Numbered from the stretch's first letter, positions 1 through 8,904 are shown. The stretch is 64,000 nt of DNA from Pedobacter sp. MC2016-24 (GCF_015223055.1 NZ_JADFBX010000004.1:1-64000); one strand, 5' to 3'. Translations and numbers: made by a program. The notes: generated by a model not told the origin, from the sequence alone.

Positions 1-1
1 G

Positions 2-322
2 GAGAATAAGCATGAATACAGTTATGGTAATAAATTCACCACAAATGTATTGGCTTATTATAAATTTCGGATAGCAAATAAAGTAACGGTAGCTCCAAAT
101 GTTGGCGTACTTTACGAAACGGCCGATAAAGATGTGGAGAATAAGAAATATGATGTGGCTGTCTCGGGCGGTTATTCTTTATCTGCTGTTGGGGGTGTCG
201 AGGTGGCTATGAAAAGACTGTCATTCGGTGCCAATTATCAAAATGTACGTTCACAGGATCTTGCTGGTGGCAGAGCCTATGCAGGCAACCGTATGATGGT
301 TCACATGTCAATACCATTCTAA
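2..322 (+). CDS. C-terminal end of an outer-membrane beta-barrel protein (partial)
   Basis: The reading frame is open from the first bases of the window and ends at 322, so only about 106 C-terminal residues are seen and the real start lies outside. The internal TTG at 50 is not a convincing start. The residues alternate polar and hydrophobic in short beta-strand-like runs (YYKFRIANKVTVAPNVGVLY, then SFGANYQNVRS), and the chain ends in Met-Ser-Ile-Pro-Phe. A terminal aromatic residue is the usual signal for beta-barrel assembly in the outer membrane. A hairpin at 524-554 is a plausible terminator. The family cannot be named from this fragment. Confidence 0.6.
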   Translation, partial: ENKHEYSYGNKFTTNVLAYYKFRIANKVTVAPNVGVLYETADKDVENKKYDVAVSGGYSLSAVGGVEVAMKRLSFGANYQNVRSQDLAGGRAYAGNRMMVHMSIPF

Positions 323-523
323 TTCAATTCATCATGAAAAATAAATGTGCTTTAGGAGATCAATGATGTAATCTAAATCTTAAATAATGACTGATAGTGT
401 ATTGGTTTTCTTGATGAGTACCAGTCCGCCCGTAAAATATCTAATTCAGCTTTGGAATAGTATAACCAAATGAGTAGTTATGTGAATGTTGTCTTTTATG
501 GTTTTAGCGCTTTCTTATTAAAA

Positions 524-554
524 AAAACCGATATACATAACTGATATCGGTTTT
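524..554. terminator. Bidirectional hairpin terminator
   Basis: Arms 524-534 and 544-554 are an 11-bp perfect inverted repeat (AAAACCGATAT and its complement) around a 9-base loop. A-runs on one side and T-runs on the other fit termination in both directions. It sits between the barrel gene ending at 322 and the convergent DUF892 gene ending at 593. Confidence 0.65.
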
Positions 555-592
555 AGAAAAATAGATTGTTTCTTTAATACTAAATGGACTGC

Positions 593-1081
593 TTATACCT
601 TTGAGTTTGCCAATTTTGTGTAATGTTCATCAGCTTTTTTCATCTCGTCAGTCATTTTTGAAAATTTTTCTGCTTGCTTCTTATAACCAAGCTTATTTGC
701 CGTCGCTGCTAATCCTCCATAAGCTGATATGTAATAATGCAATGCGATTTGAGCAGATGCAATTACCCCCAAATCCCTAACATCTTCATCTTTAGATTCA
801 GCAATACTATCAGTGGCGTCATGAATGCCCTGCATAATCTCGTTATTTATCTCAAGAACTTCTTGGCCTGTCTCTTCTATTAAAGTATCTATTTTTTTCG
901 CATGTTCTGCAGCAGCAGCCGAACCATGGTCAATAGCATCATTCAATTCTTCAGAAGTAATGTATTCTTTCAATTTTTCAGTTGTTTTTACTCCAATTTC
1001 ATTGGCTTTTTTCAATGAACTTAATCCATGAAGATACCATACTTTTAGTGCTTCTTCATTAGGTTTTTGTAATTTCGACAT
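593..1081 (-). CDS. DUF892 / YciE-YciF-type ferritin-like protein
   Basis: This is a 162-residue, almost wholly helical protein of the DUF892 (YciE/YciF) ferritin-like family. Members form four-helix bundles that can bind a di-metal centre and are usually linked to stress or stationary phase. Visible family traits are a first helix with Leu-His-Gly-Leu, the A-A-E-H-A-K-K-I-D helix carrying Glu and His ligands, and the late helix A-Q-I-A-L-H-Y-Y-I-S-A-Y-G-G that matches the conserved 'Q...HYEIAGYG' region. There is no signal peptide, so it is cytoplasmic. Its length is normal for the family. It is divergent from the TetR gene at 1272 and shares with it a long palindrome at 1120-1164, which suggests that the repressor controls it. 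Ferroxidase activity is not shown by the sequence alone. Confidence 0.8.
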   Translation of the reverse strand: MSKLQKPNEEALKVWYLHGLSSLKKANEIGVKTTEKLKEYITSEELNDAIDHGSAAAAEHAKKIDTLIEETGQEVLEINNEIMQGIHDATDSIAESKDEDVRDLGVIASAQIALHYYISAYGGLAATANKLGYKKQAEKFSKMTDEMKKADEHYTKLANSKV

Positions 1082-1108
1082 AGTAATTTTTTTAGATTAA
1101 TAAATACA

Positions 1109-1116
1109 TAATTTTG
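1109..1116 (+). promoter_or_regulatory. TAnnTTTG-type -7 promoter box
   Basis: TAATTTTG matches the Bacteroidota -7 consensus exactly. It sits just upstream of the palindrome at 1120-1164 and points toward the TetR gene. No clear -33 TTTG was confirmed, so this is tentative. Confidence 0.35.
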
Positions 1117-1119
1117 AAT

Positions 1120-1164
1120 ATATAACACAATGACAAAATAAAAGTTTTTGTCATTGTGTTATAT
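1120..1164. promoter_or_regulatory. 19-bp perfect inverted repeat, probable TetR operator
   Basis: Arms 1120-1138 and 1146-1164 are exact reverse complements (ATATAACACAATGACAAAA) around a 7-base centre. It lies between the divergent DUF892 and TetR genes and overlaps the likely transcription start region of the TetR gene. TetR dimers bind palindromes in their own divergent promoters, so an operator is the simplest reading. It has no terminator position, because both genes are transcribed away from it. Confidence 0.65.
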
Positions 1165-1271
1165 TTTACTGCTTAGTCTATTTCATTTGTTGTATATATA
1201 GCTATTTCATCATTTATAAAAAATGAATGATAGATTTTGACAATCAATTTTTTTTGCTCTATTTCGGGTAT

Positions 1272-1874
1272 ATGAAAGATACATCCAAAGAAGAGTCATT
1301 CAAGTTGCAGGTGCTGGAGCAGGCTAAGAAACTAATCGAAATATTTGGATATCACTCTCTTGTTATGGAAGATATTGCGAGGGCTGTAGGAAAATCTAGG
1401 TCGACACTTTACCTATATTTCAAAGACAAGGAAGATATTTTCGATTATGTTATCAATGATGAACTTGCTTCTTATAAATCAAAATTGGCTGAAAATATAA
1501 ATGAAATAGAGAGTGCAGACAAGATGTTTGTTGAATTTATTGCAATTAAGTTAAACTTCGTAATTTCAAAGATCCGACAGTATGAACATTTGAGTGCGGA
1601 AATAGATACGCATCCGGAAATTTTGAAAAGAATACTTTCACTCAGCAGTCCTGATGACTTAATGATCTTAGAATCAATAATCTTAAAAGGAACTAAAGAT
1701 GGGGTTTTCAAAGGATCCGAACCAAACAAGCTAGATCTGAGGGCAAAAATTTTGCTGGATTGCATAAACGGAATTACCGGTGCTTTGGGCCATAATTATT
1801 CAGACGTTAAAACACTGATTTTGACAGTTCAGGAGCTCCTATTGGGAGCACTTTTTATAAAAAATAAATTATGA
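1272..1874 (+). CDS. TetR/AcrR family transcriptional regulator
   Basis: This is a TetR-type repressor of about 200 residues. The N-terminal helix-turn-helix is clear: A-K-K-L-I-E-I-F-G-Y-H-S, then V-M-E-D-I-A-R-A-V-G-K-S-R-S-T-L-Y-L-Y-F-K-D-K-E-D-I-F, the classical TetR recognition helix and its 'LYxYFxxKexlf' tail. The remaining about 140 residues form the variable helical ligand and dimerisation domain. The frame opens at 1227, but the first 15 residues there are hydrophobic and unlike the family, so the ATG at 1272 is preferred. It is divergent from the DUF892 gene across the palindrome at 1120-1164, which suggests autoregulation and control of that gene. The ligand is unknown. Confidence 0.85.
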   Translation: MKDTSKEESFKLQVLEQAKKLIEIFGYHSLVMEDIARAVGKSRSTLYLYFKDKEDIFDYVINDELASYKSKLAENINEIESADKMFVEFIAIKLNFVISKIRQYEHLSAEIDTHPEILKRILSLSSPDDLMILESIILKGTKDGVFKGSEPNKLDLRAKILLDCINGITGALGHNYSDVKTLILTVQELLLGALFIKNKL

Positions 1875-3150
1875 GCCAGTATGATAAATAATGATCAGGG
1901 TATTTAGAGTTACAATATAAACGCAGATCTTAATCTTGGGTAATTATTATTAATATTACATAAGACTTATAAAAATAAATGGCTAAAAATCTAGTATAAT
2001 AAAAATATTGTGAACGAATAAAAATATAATTTCATAACCATTATGATTATTCTATTAAATATTAAGATAATATATTGCATTCGGAAGGAAGCTTAATTTG
2101 AATTTTTTAAAAATTGTTAATGAAAAGCACAGCATATCATTAAGCCAAGCTTTATCTTTGAATGTCAAATGAGGAAACTCTGTTAAATGCTTTTTCTCGG
2201 TATGGCAGATTTAATTATTGACCAAAGATGAATCGGGAGATAAGAGCGAAAATCTGCATTTACTACTGTTTCCATCAAATAACCCAATGCACATTATTGA
2301 TGAAGTTCTTGATTTTGACATCATAGACAAGCTTAAAATTGTAATCAACAATCAGACTTTTAATCTAGATTTATTATTGCAAAAATTAGGAACAGCCTTT
2401 AAAACCAATCCAAAGTTGGATTCATTTAGCTATCCTATTACAATGGAATGAGTGATTTGCAAGTTTTAGGAGAAGGTGATTGACTATCCCAGATATTTTT
2501 GCATAGTGGGCATGCTTTAAAATTGACAACTAAATGCAATGACATCTATAATATATTCAACCCTAATCAAGCCAAGCGGAAAAGCTAATAATCATATTTC
2601 AGATCAAGAAAACTTGTATCCGTATTCCAAATATCTATCCGTAAGGAATTTTTGATCTATATTTTCGCAAGCCTTAAAAAAAAATCTACTACAGGAATAG
2701 GGCTTGGCTTTAAAATAGGCTTTCTTGTCATTAAACCTTATCGTAGCAGCCATAAGATCTTCTTGAATGAAATTTTCTTAACATTTAGTTTTGAAATGAT
2801 TTTTAAACTAAACACAAAGGTATAACAAACATGTAGGCGAATTGTAAAAAAATACCTATACCCATGTGAGCATTAATGTTTTCAATAAAAACGGCAATTG
2901 AAATCATAATTATTATCGATACATAGAAGATCATATAATTAACCGTTTAAAAAGAGCATACTAAAAATAAGTTTAACAAAATAAATCTTAAAAAAATGAA
3001 TCATTGAAGGCTTTTATTTTAATTATCAAAACTATTACCTCCTGAAATCCGTCGCGGATTTTTTCCCCGAATAGCATTTAAATGATAAGTCCTGATATAT
3101 TGCCTTTAAAGTGATATTGGTTGTATTAGTGATTGCTTCAAAAAGATTTT
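1875..3150. other. 1.3-kb gene-poor stretch
   Basis: No recognisable gene family was found here. Two short open frames look slightly protein-like: one at 2218-2451 on the plus strand (listed separately) and one at 2604-2753 on the minus strand (49 codons from ATG, beginning M-A-A-T-I-R-F-N-D-K-K, with a stop just upstream in frame). The rest is AT-rich with stops in all frames. It is probably old decayed DNA. Confidence 0.5.
2218..2451 (+). CDS. Doubtful short open frame, possible gene remnant
   Basis: This 77-codon frame begins at TTG with no visible ribosome binding site. Its middle (L-H-L-L-L-F-P-S-N-N-P-M-H-I-I, then D-K-L-K-I-V-I-N-N-Q-T-F) has a globular composition, and no family was recognised. 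A nearby ATG frame (2204: M-A-D-L-I-I) runs into a stop where a shift would join this frame, so it may be a frameshifted relic. It could equally be chance. Confidence 0.2.
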   Translation: MTKDESGDKSENLHLLLFPSNNPMHIIDEVLDFDIIDKLKIVINNQTFNLDLLLQKLGTAFKTNPKLDSFSYPITME

Positions 3151-3534
3151 TTACAGCTTCTTTGAGTCACCTCCAATCATTTCCCTCCTGTGGTGTAAGC
3201 CCCAATCTGCAATAGCGTTGAGTACAGTTTGCAGGCTCATGCCATGCTTGGTAATCTCGTATTGCACCTTTATCGGCTTGGTATCCAATACAGTTCTTTT
3301 TATAAGCTGGTGCAATTCCAGCTCTTGCAATTCCTTAGACAGCATTCTTGGTGCTATCCCTTCTATTTCACGCATTAACTGCATAAAATGCATACTCCCT
3401 TTATACATTAATGTACCTATAATAAAAGTTTTCCATTTACCATTCAGTACATCCTTGGCGTCACGAATACCGCGAAGCATTTTTCCGCATAACAGTGGAT
3501 TTTCCAGATCGTAAATTATATTATCATCCCTCAT
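3151..3534 (-). CDS. HxlR/MarR-type winged-helix transcriptional regulator
   Basis: This 127-residue protein matches the HxlR family. It has a Cys near the start (N-P-L-L-C-G-K-M-L), the helix-1 motif V-L-N-G-K-W-K-T-F-I-I-G-T-L, the H-F-M-Q-L-M-R-E-I-E-G-I-A-P-R-M-L-S-K-E-L-Q-E-L recognition region, and the wing that ends V-Q-Y-E-I-T-K-H-G-M-S-L. These small dimeric regulators often sense redox or electrophile stress through the N-terminal Cys. It is transcribed away from the damaged DsbA-family stub at 3811, which may once have been its target. Length is typical, so the gene looks intact. Confidence 0.85.
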   Translation of the reverse strand: MRDDNIIYDLENPLLCGKMLRGIRDAKDVLNGKWKTFIIGTLMYKGSMHFMQLMREIEGIAPRMLSKELQELELHQLIKRTVLDTKPIKVQYEITKHGMSLQTVLNAIADWGLHHRREMIGGDSKKL

Positions 3535-3682
3535 CTCAATATTATTTTAGACTAAGTTCCCGATAATTATCAACATATACAATGGTAATATACTTCCCTT
3601 TTTGTAACCACTACACTAAAGTTAAGACATATCTGATTTATAGTTGCCAAGCCGGAAATTTGTGGCAGAATCACTCAGTTAT

Positions 3683-4050
3683 ATGATCAAACAAGCAACC
3701 ATAGTTTTCCAGCTACTATTGATTGCCTTGTATTTACGGCTTGTAGCCAGGAAAACCCAGAGCAAGGGGTAGATAAAACTTCAAACAAAAAAAACTTAAA
3801 ATTAACTAACATGAAAACAGCAAATCAAAAGATAAAAGTAGATATCTGGTCTGACATCGCCTGTCCATTTTGCTACCTAGTTAAAAGAAATTTTGAAACG
3901 GCAATGAAATATTTCCCAAACAGGGATCAGATAGAAGTTGAATGGCATAGTTTCCAGTTAGTGCCCGATGCTAAAAGCGGCACCGGGCTAAATGCTGATG
4001 ATGCCCTCGCAGCACAAGCTATTGTGAAGGTTTTTTACTCATCGGTATAA
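3683..4050 (+). pseudogene. Truncated DsbA-family (FrnE-like) oxidoreductase with a broken leader
   Basis: From the ATG at 3811 about 66 residues match the start of FrnE-type DsbA oxidoreductases: K-V-D-I-W-S-D-I-A-C-P-F-C-Y-L-V-K-R-N-F-E includes the C-P-F-C active site on a thioredoxin fold, followed by E-W-H-S-F-Q-L. Family members are about 230 residues, but similarity stops after A-A-Q-A near 4020 and the frame ends at 4050. Upstream, an ATG at 3683 begins a hydrophobic leader (M-I-K-Q-A-T-I-V-F-Q-L-L-L-I-A). A frameshift would join it to T-A-C-S-Q-E-N-P-E-Q-G, a lipobox-like sequence that reads in frame into the 3811 ORF. The gene is therefore cut at the 3' end and possibly shifted at the 5' end. 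Confidence 0.6.
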
Positions 4051-4187
4051 TGTGTGCCGTTGTGATTCCGCTGATTTTCCTGTCCAAGATTAAAAATGGC
4101 GAGAGCTTGGTAGTTGATAGAGGACATTTATTGACATATCCATTTAAAACAATTGCTTTACCCCGACAAAGTGTCATTGCTTGCTGA
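4029..4187 (+). pseudogene. C-terminal fragment of an MFS-type transporter
   Basis: In another frame from the DsbA stub, 4029-4187 reads G-F-L-L-I-G-I-M-C-A-V-V-I-P-L-I-F-L-S-K-I-K-N-G-E-S, then a short polar tail and a stop. A last transmembrane helix followed by a Lys-rich cytoplasmic tail is typical of DHA-type major facilitator proteins. No start or upstream helices exist in this frame, so it is a remnant joined to the DsbA stub by deletion. The MFS assignment rests on about 25 residues and is tentative. Confidence 0.4.
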
Positions 4188-4309
4188 TGCTAGGAAACTT
4201 TTTTCCGATCTTTTGCTTTGAATGTGTTTTAATAACAAGTATAAATCTTTTAGATGCGCGAAGGAATGAAATTCATAACCCCTATTTGCGTGATTCTTTT
4301 TTTTATCGA

Positions 4310-4477
4310 TCACGGGAATTTGCCAGTGGTTTCTGCTATATTACCTATTGTAAATGCCAATTTAGCTTTTCCTTTTGGTAAATAAATCCGGGTTTTTTCT
4401 GCTTTTCCGTCTAAATACATCTTGATAGTTTCGGCATATCTTGAGTTTGAAAAATTGTATACATTAACCGGTATTTT
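4310..4477 (-). pseudogene. Decayed coding remnant on the minus strand
   Basis: Reading the minus strand from 4477 to a stop at 4310 gives 55 clearly protein-like codons (K-I-P-V-N-V-Y-N-F-S-N-S-R-Y-A-E-T-I-K-M-Y-L-D-G-K, then R-I-Y-L-P-K-G-K-A-K-L-A-F-T-I-G-N). The same frame continues sensibly past the stop for about 20 more codons. The pattern of beta-strands suggests the C-terminal domain of a secreted enzyme, but the family is not recognised. No start was found. Confidence 0.35.
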
Positions 4478-5032
4478 TAGTGTTTCTTATTTTTGTCAGT
4501 TTGCAACCGTTAAAAGTAATTAAATTTAGTACCATAATTTTTTTGACGCTCTATGCAACGATTGATTGGCATCTAGATAAATTCTTAGTTTTGTGATTTC
4601 AGATTGCTCAGCAATAGATCAAGTATAGTAATAAGGTTGACCTTCCGTCAAACTCACTAATGAATTGTCTGTAAAGCTTTCATGGAAAAGCTATCTGGAT
4701 ATTCTATTTGCTAATTAATAAAAAGATAACCAAATAGTAGATCTGCTTAGGGAGAGGTTCTTTTTTGATAAATGATTATATGCAGAGTCGATCATCGTGT
4801 TATTCTGTTAAAAATTAATCTTAAAAATCGTAATGACAATATGCTGATATTTTTGAGACTGCTGATATGTGGCCTGCCTTTGCATATTTTTTTTTATAAA
4901 TATTTGAGTATAATTTACTTATCTCGTTGTCCTTCTCTATAGTGAAGAAATAATATTGTTTTAGACAGTACTTCCAAAAGCTGATAAACAAGAAATCTAA
5001 AGCGCTTTATCTAACCAAATTATATATAGACC
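4478..5032. other. Gene-free stretch upstream of the first lyase
   Basis: This stretch is AT-rich with stops in all frames. It must contain the promoter of the lyase gene at 5033, but no convincing TAnnTTTG box was identified. Confidence 0.4.
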
Positions 5033-7495
5033 ATGATTGCATTTTTATTAATCAGGAAAAAGTTAACCGATGTTTCGGTTGCTATTTTCTTTAAAGGGGA
5101 CAGTAAACAATTTGTTTTTCTTTTTTTCTTGTTGTTTTTAGCAAGCCAGACCGTTAAAAGCCAATTTGTACATCCTGGTGGGGTACATAATCAGGCTGAT
5201 CTGAACAGGATGAAAACTAAAGTTGCAGCAAATATTTCCCCATGGATTGAAGGTTGGAATTTGATGATTGCAGATTCTAAAGCTCGTAATACATACGTGG
5301 CAAATCCTTCTTCAAATATCGGCGGCTCAGGAATTCGTCAGCAAGCGGCAAGAGATGCAACTGCAGCTTACTACAACACATTACGCTGGCATATCACTGG
5401 GGATACAACCTATGCTAATTGCGCCGTCCGAATTCTGAATGCCTGGTCTGCTGCTATCAACCAGGTCGTATCAGGAGAATTATTCCAGCTTCCTGTTATG
5501 CAGATGGTACAGGCTGCCGAACTTTTAAGGACTTATCCCGGATGGGCACCGACAGATTTTACGCGTTTTAAGAATGTTAGTCTTAATTATTTCTATCCGG
5601 CCTGTCATAATTTTCTTGGAGGCTGTGGTAGCTGGCCAGGTTGGGACGCACCGGCCAATGCCTGCATCCTTTATATAGGTATATTATGTGATGATCAGGC
5701 AAAATTTGATGAAGCAATAAATTATTACAAAACTGGCACTGGTGGCGGAAATATCCTGAATGCGATCCCACATGCTTCCGGTCAGATATCTGAAATGGGT
5801 CGTGACCAGCCACATGCAGAAATTGGCCCAACCATTATGGCTGAGATGTGCCAGACAGCATTGAATCAGGGCGTGGATTTGTTTGGCTTTTCAAGCAACA
5901 GATTGCTTGCCGGATTTGAATATTTCAGTAAATTCAATTTGAACAATGCGGTTAACTGGGTTCCATATAATGACTGTGATAACCACAATTTTTTGTACTT
6001 GGCTTTGAGCGCTCAAAATCGTATTAGCCAGGCTCCCGCATATGAGTTAATCTATAATTATTATGTAGTTAGTAAAGGATTAAGTGCTCCATTTACCAGA
6101 GCAATGATCAATCTAAGGGGGATGAAGGCAGTTACGGGAGAATATTTAGGTTACTGCGGCCTGACTTACACGCTTTCTGATACCACAACGATATTCAATC
6201 CAAAGCCGCTTCCTATAGCTCCAACTGGTCTGACCGCTACTGCAGGATTATCAAGTATAGCACTCCATTGGACAAAGCCAACTGGAAACGTTGCCAATGG
6301 ATACAGTATTTTGCGTTCCACGAGTGCCGGTGGTACTTTTACACCTATAGGAACACTTGATTACAATACTTCAACGGAATACATAGACAAGACCGTAACC
6401 AATGGCACGACTTACTATTATAAGGTCTCAGCTAGAAATCAATCGGGAACTGGTGCGGCCTCAGGAGTGGCAATCGCAGTACCTGCAGCATCAGGTACTG
6501 CGATTCCCGTCGAATGGAATATGAATGATGTTGGAACTGTTGCCTCTAATGGGAGCACTGTGTATGCAGATGCCAATAATAAAACTTTTGTAGTAACTGG
6601 TTCTGGCGTTAAAATTGGCGGTAACGCTGATTCACATGCTTACTTGAATCTTAATGTGACAGGAGATTTTACCATTACAAGCCGTCTGCTTAGCACTACG
6701 CTTTCCTCGACCAATGCGGACAGAGCAGGCATCATTATGCGCGAATCCCTCAATGCTAATTCTGCGATGGCTTCTATTGGTCTGGGTGATTCCGGATTTC
6801 GAACCGTATGGCTTGCCACGCGGGCGACGACTGCTGGGGGGACTTCCTGGAGTGCTGGTGACTCTCATACCTGGCAGCCCGTTTGGTTCAGATTGCAGCG
6901 AGTAGGAAATGTATTCGCCGGATATCAATCCTCTGATGGAATTACCTGGTTTTCTGTTGGTTCTGTGACAATTTCGATGTCTGCTAGTTACTATGTTGGT
7001 TTCTATGTATGTAGTGGCTCGACTACTGCTGGGGTAACTACCGCGGCTACTTTTGATAATATTTCAGGAACCGGGACGGTAAACATAAGTGGTAATTACA
7101 TGCTAACTAATGTGGCTAGTATAAAAAAACTGGATAATCTAGGTCTTACAACAGATGGGTCGGAGGTCGGACAATGGATAAATACAGGCAGCAATAGTCA
7201 AAAGTGGGCTGTAGAACCATATGGAGATTACTACAGACTAAAGTGTATACAAAGCGGTAAATATCTTGATGGATTAGGGCATACAGCAAATGCTTCAACC
7301 GTCGGTCAATGGGCCGGAACCGGTAGTAATAATCAGCAATGGTCGATCGTTCCTCAGGGAGGTTCTTACAGGCTAGTTAATCGTTCTAATGGTAAATGTA
7401 TCGACACAGGTGGTGGCACGATTGATGGATCTATTATGCAATTTTGGCCACAGGCTAATACCAATAATCAATTATGGATTTTAACTAAACTGTAA
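5033..7495 (+). CDS. Secreted multidomain alginate-lyase-fold polysaccharide lyase with lectin domain
   Basis: This is an 820-residue exported enzyme. A hydrophobic segment at about residues 27-42 (ending S-Q-T-V-K-S-Q) is the signal peptide, though the N-terminus before it is unusually long. Residues about 45-365 form an alpha-barrel of the alginate lyase superfamily. It shares F-V-H-P-G, then G-R-D-Q-P-H-A (256-262) and A-Y-E-L-I-Y-N-Y-Y with the proteins at 11293 and 30331. A fibronectin type III domain follows (about 390-485), then a DUF1349-like beta-sandwich (about 490-680), then a ricin-type beta-trefoil (about 683-820) with repeated Q-x-W motifs. Such enzymes cleave uronate-containing glycans by beta-elimination, and the added domains probably hold the enzyme on its substrate. 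It stands alone upstream of the lyase operon. The exact substrate is not evident. Confidence 0.85.
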   Translation: MIAFLLIRKKLTDVSVAIFFKGDSKQFVFLFFLLFLASQTVKSQFVHPGGVHNQADLNRMKTKVAANISPWIEGWNLMIADSKARNTYVANPSSNIGGSGIRQQAARDATAAYYNTLRWHITGDTTYANCAVRILNAWSAAINQVVSGELFQLPVMQMVQAAELLRTYPGWAPTDFTRFKNVSLNYFYPACHNFLGGCGSWPGWDAPANACILYIGILCDDQAKFDEAINYYKTGTGGGNILNAIPHASGQISEMGRDQPHAEIGPTIMAEMCQTALNQGVDLFGFSSNRLLAGFEYFSKFNLNNAVNWVPYNDCDNHNFLYLALSAQNRISQAPAYELIYNYYVVSKGLSAPFTRAMINLRGMKAVTGEYLGYCGLTYTLSDTTTIFNPKPLPIAPTGLTATAGLSSIALHWTKPTGNVANGYSILRSTSAGGTFTPIGTLDYNTSTEYIDKTVTNGTTYYYKVSARNQSGTGAASGVAIAVPAASGTAIPVEWNMNDVGTVASNGSTVYADANNKTFVVTGSGVKIGGNADSHAYLNLNVTGDFTITSRLLSTTLSSTNADRAGIIMRESLNANSAMASIGLGDSGFRTVWLATRATTAGGTSWSAGDSHTWQPVWFRLQRVGNVFAGYQSSDGITWFSVGSVTISMSASYYVGFYVCSGSTTAGVTTAATFDNISGTGTVNISGNYMLTNVASIKKLDNLGLTTDGSEVGQWINTGSNSQKWAVEPYGDYYRLKCIQSGKYLDGLGHTANASTVGQWAGTGSNNQQWSIVPQGGSYRLVNRSNGKCIDTGGGTIDGSIMQFWPQANTNNQLWILTKL

Positions 7496-7579
7496 ATACT
7501 TTTTATAGGATGATGAATGGCTAAGTCAAGTTTGGAGCGATATTCCGCTTAGCTGCTGAATTGAAAACATAATTGTAAT

Positions 7580-8480
7580 CAATGGATACAAAACGATACT
7601 TTGGGTTGCTTTATTTCTATCTAACATAACTTCTTTTGCACAGTCTCAGGTTAAGTATTTATCTGAGACTGGCGCAGAAAGTACTTTAAGCTGGGATTTT
7701 TATTGTTCAGCGGGTATGAACAGTAAAAAATGGACCAATATTAATGTATCTTTCTTCTGGGAACAGAAAAGTTTTTGACATTATAACTAAGGATATGTAC
7801 CAATAAAAAAGCGATTCAATGAGGAAGGATATTATGAGTATGCTTTAATTAAGTTCCCCAGTGGAAAGGAAAAAACTTTCGGTTTTTTGAAGGCGTATTT
7901 ACAGATTGTGAAGTATTTCCCGAATGGTAAATCTGTCGGAAAGCATCATGGGCGTATGAATTTAATTTTGACATATCAGCTTTCCTAAGCTATGAGCATA
8001 AGAATATACTGGAAGTAAAAGTAAAAAAACTTTCTGAGAATAAATCTGTAAACCAAGCCGAACTCGAATCTGATTTTTGGAATTTCGGAGGGATTTTTCG
8101 CCCGGTATATCTTCAGATTAATCCTGTTGAATATATTGAGCATCTGGACATCGATGCAGGTGCAGATGGGACAATTAAGACGGATGTTGCGATAAGTAAA
8201 TATAGAAATGACAAGAAATTATAATTGTCTATCCAGGATTTAAGGGTGAAAAAATCGCTGTTTTTAGCGATCCTATCAGTGTAAAATCGGGGACATTTCG
8301 CGTTAAGCATAAGGCTGAAAATCCTATGCTGTGGTCAGCTGAATTCTCAAACCTCTATCTGGCAGTATATCAAATACGAGATAAAGCTGGAAAGGAACTG
8401 CATCAGAAGATAGAAAAAATTGTTTTTAGAACGGTTGAAGTGACGGAACAGGATGGCACCTAAGTCAATGGGGTCCGAGG
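7580..8480 (+). pseudogene. Remains of a GH2 family glycosidase (beta-galactosidase/glucuronidase type)
   Basis: The N-terminal half of a secreted GH2 enzyme is readable in pieces. A signal-peptide-like stretch (A-L-F-L-S-N-I-T-S-F-A-Q) is followed by V-K-Y-L-S-E-T-G and S-W-D-F-Y-C-S-A-G. Later come V-N-Q-A-E-L-E-S-D-F-W-N-F-G-G-I-F-R-P-V-Y-L (8041-8115), the hallmark of the GH2 sugar-binding domain, and F-R-T-V-E-V-T-E-Q-D-G (8430-8460), which normally leads into the catalytic TIM barrel. Stops and frameshifts break it at least four times (for example near 7778, 7988, 8222 and 8461), and the barrel with its two catalytic glutamates is absent. It once probably removed terminal sugars from oligosaccharides made by the neighbouring lyases. 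Confidence 0.75.
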
Positions 8481-8760
8481 CCACTGGGGTAGCATAGCTA
8501 ACGAAATTGGGCTGGTCGAGGGGCGGAATCTTCTTGAACGAAATGAAAAAACAAGGCCTAAAAGATCTTAAAGTCATCATCATATTGGTTCAGTACCAAC
8601 CCCACTTGTTTTATTTCATTCGACCAGATGTGATCTATAAAAGTAACTTTGTAAGGATCTTTTAGCGATAACACTAAAGTATAACCTACCTGTATAATTC
8701 CTATTTTTAAAAAATATTACTTTTTTGAGTATGTAATCGGAATGTCTTTGTCATTATTAT

Positions 8761-8904
8761 ATGAACATAGATAATTCTCTTATCAAAGATATTCAAGGCG
8801 AACTTCCATTTTCTTTTAAAAAGAATGAAATTTCGAGCGTAAACGTAAAGAAACATTGGCAACGTATACTCAACAATATGGCGGTTATGTCAGCTGGAAA
8901 TTAA
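8761..8904 (+). CDS. Doubtful 47-codon open frame before the heparinase gene
   Basis: An ATG frame of 47 codons (M-N-I-D-N-S-L-I-K-D-I-Q-G, then K-K-H-W-Q-R-I-L-N-N) ends 14 bases before the heparinase start. The composition is plausible for a small helical protein, but no family is recognised. It may be a relic or a chance frame in the leader of the lyase operon. Confidence 0.2.
   Translation: MNIDNSLIKDIQGELPFSFKKNEISSVNVKKHWQRILNNMAVMSAGN

Noticed and set aside
825-1031. 68-codon plus-strand frame over the DUF892 gene
   Set aside because: It is the antisense shadow of a well-supported gene and has no family features.
4181-4381. 66-codon frame after the MFS fragment
   Set aside because: Its composition (Phe, Cys, Ser) is that of antisense to the minus-strand remnant at 4310-4477.
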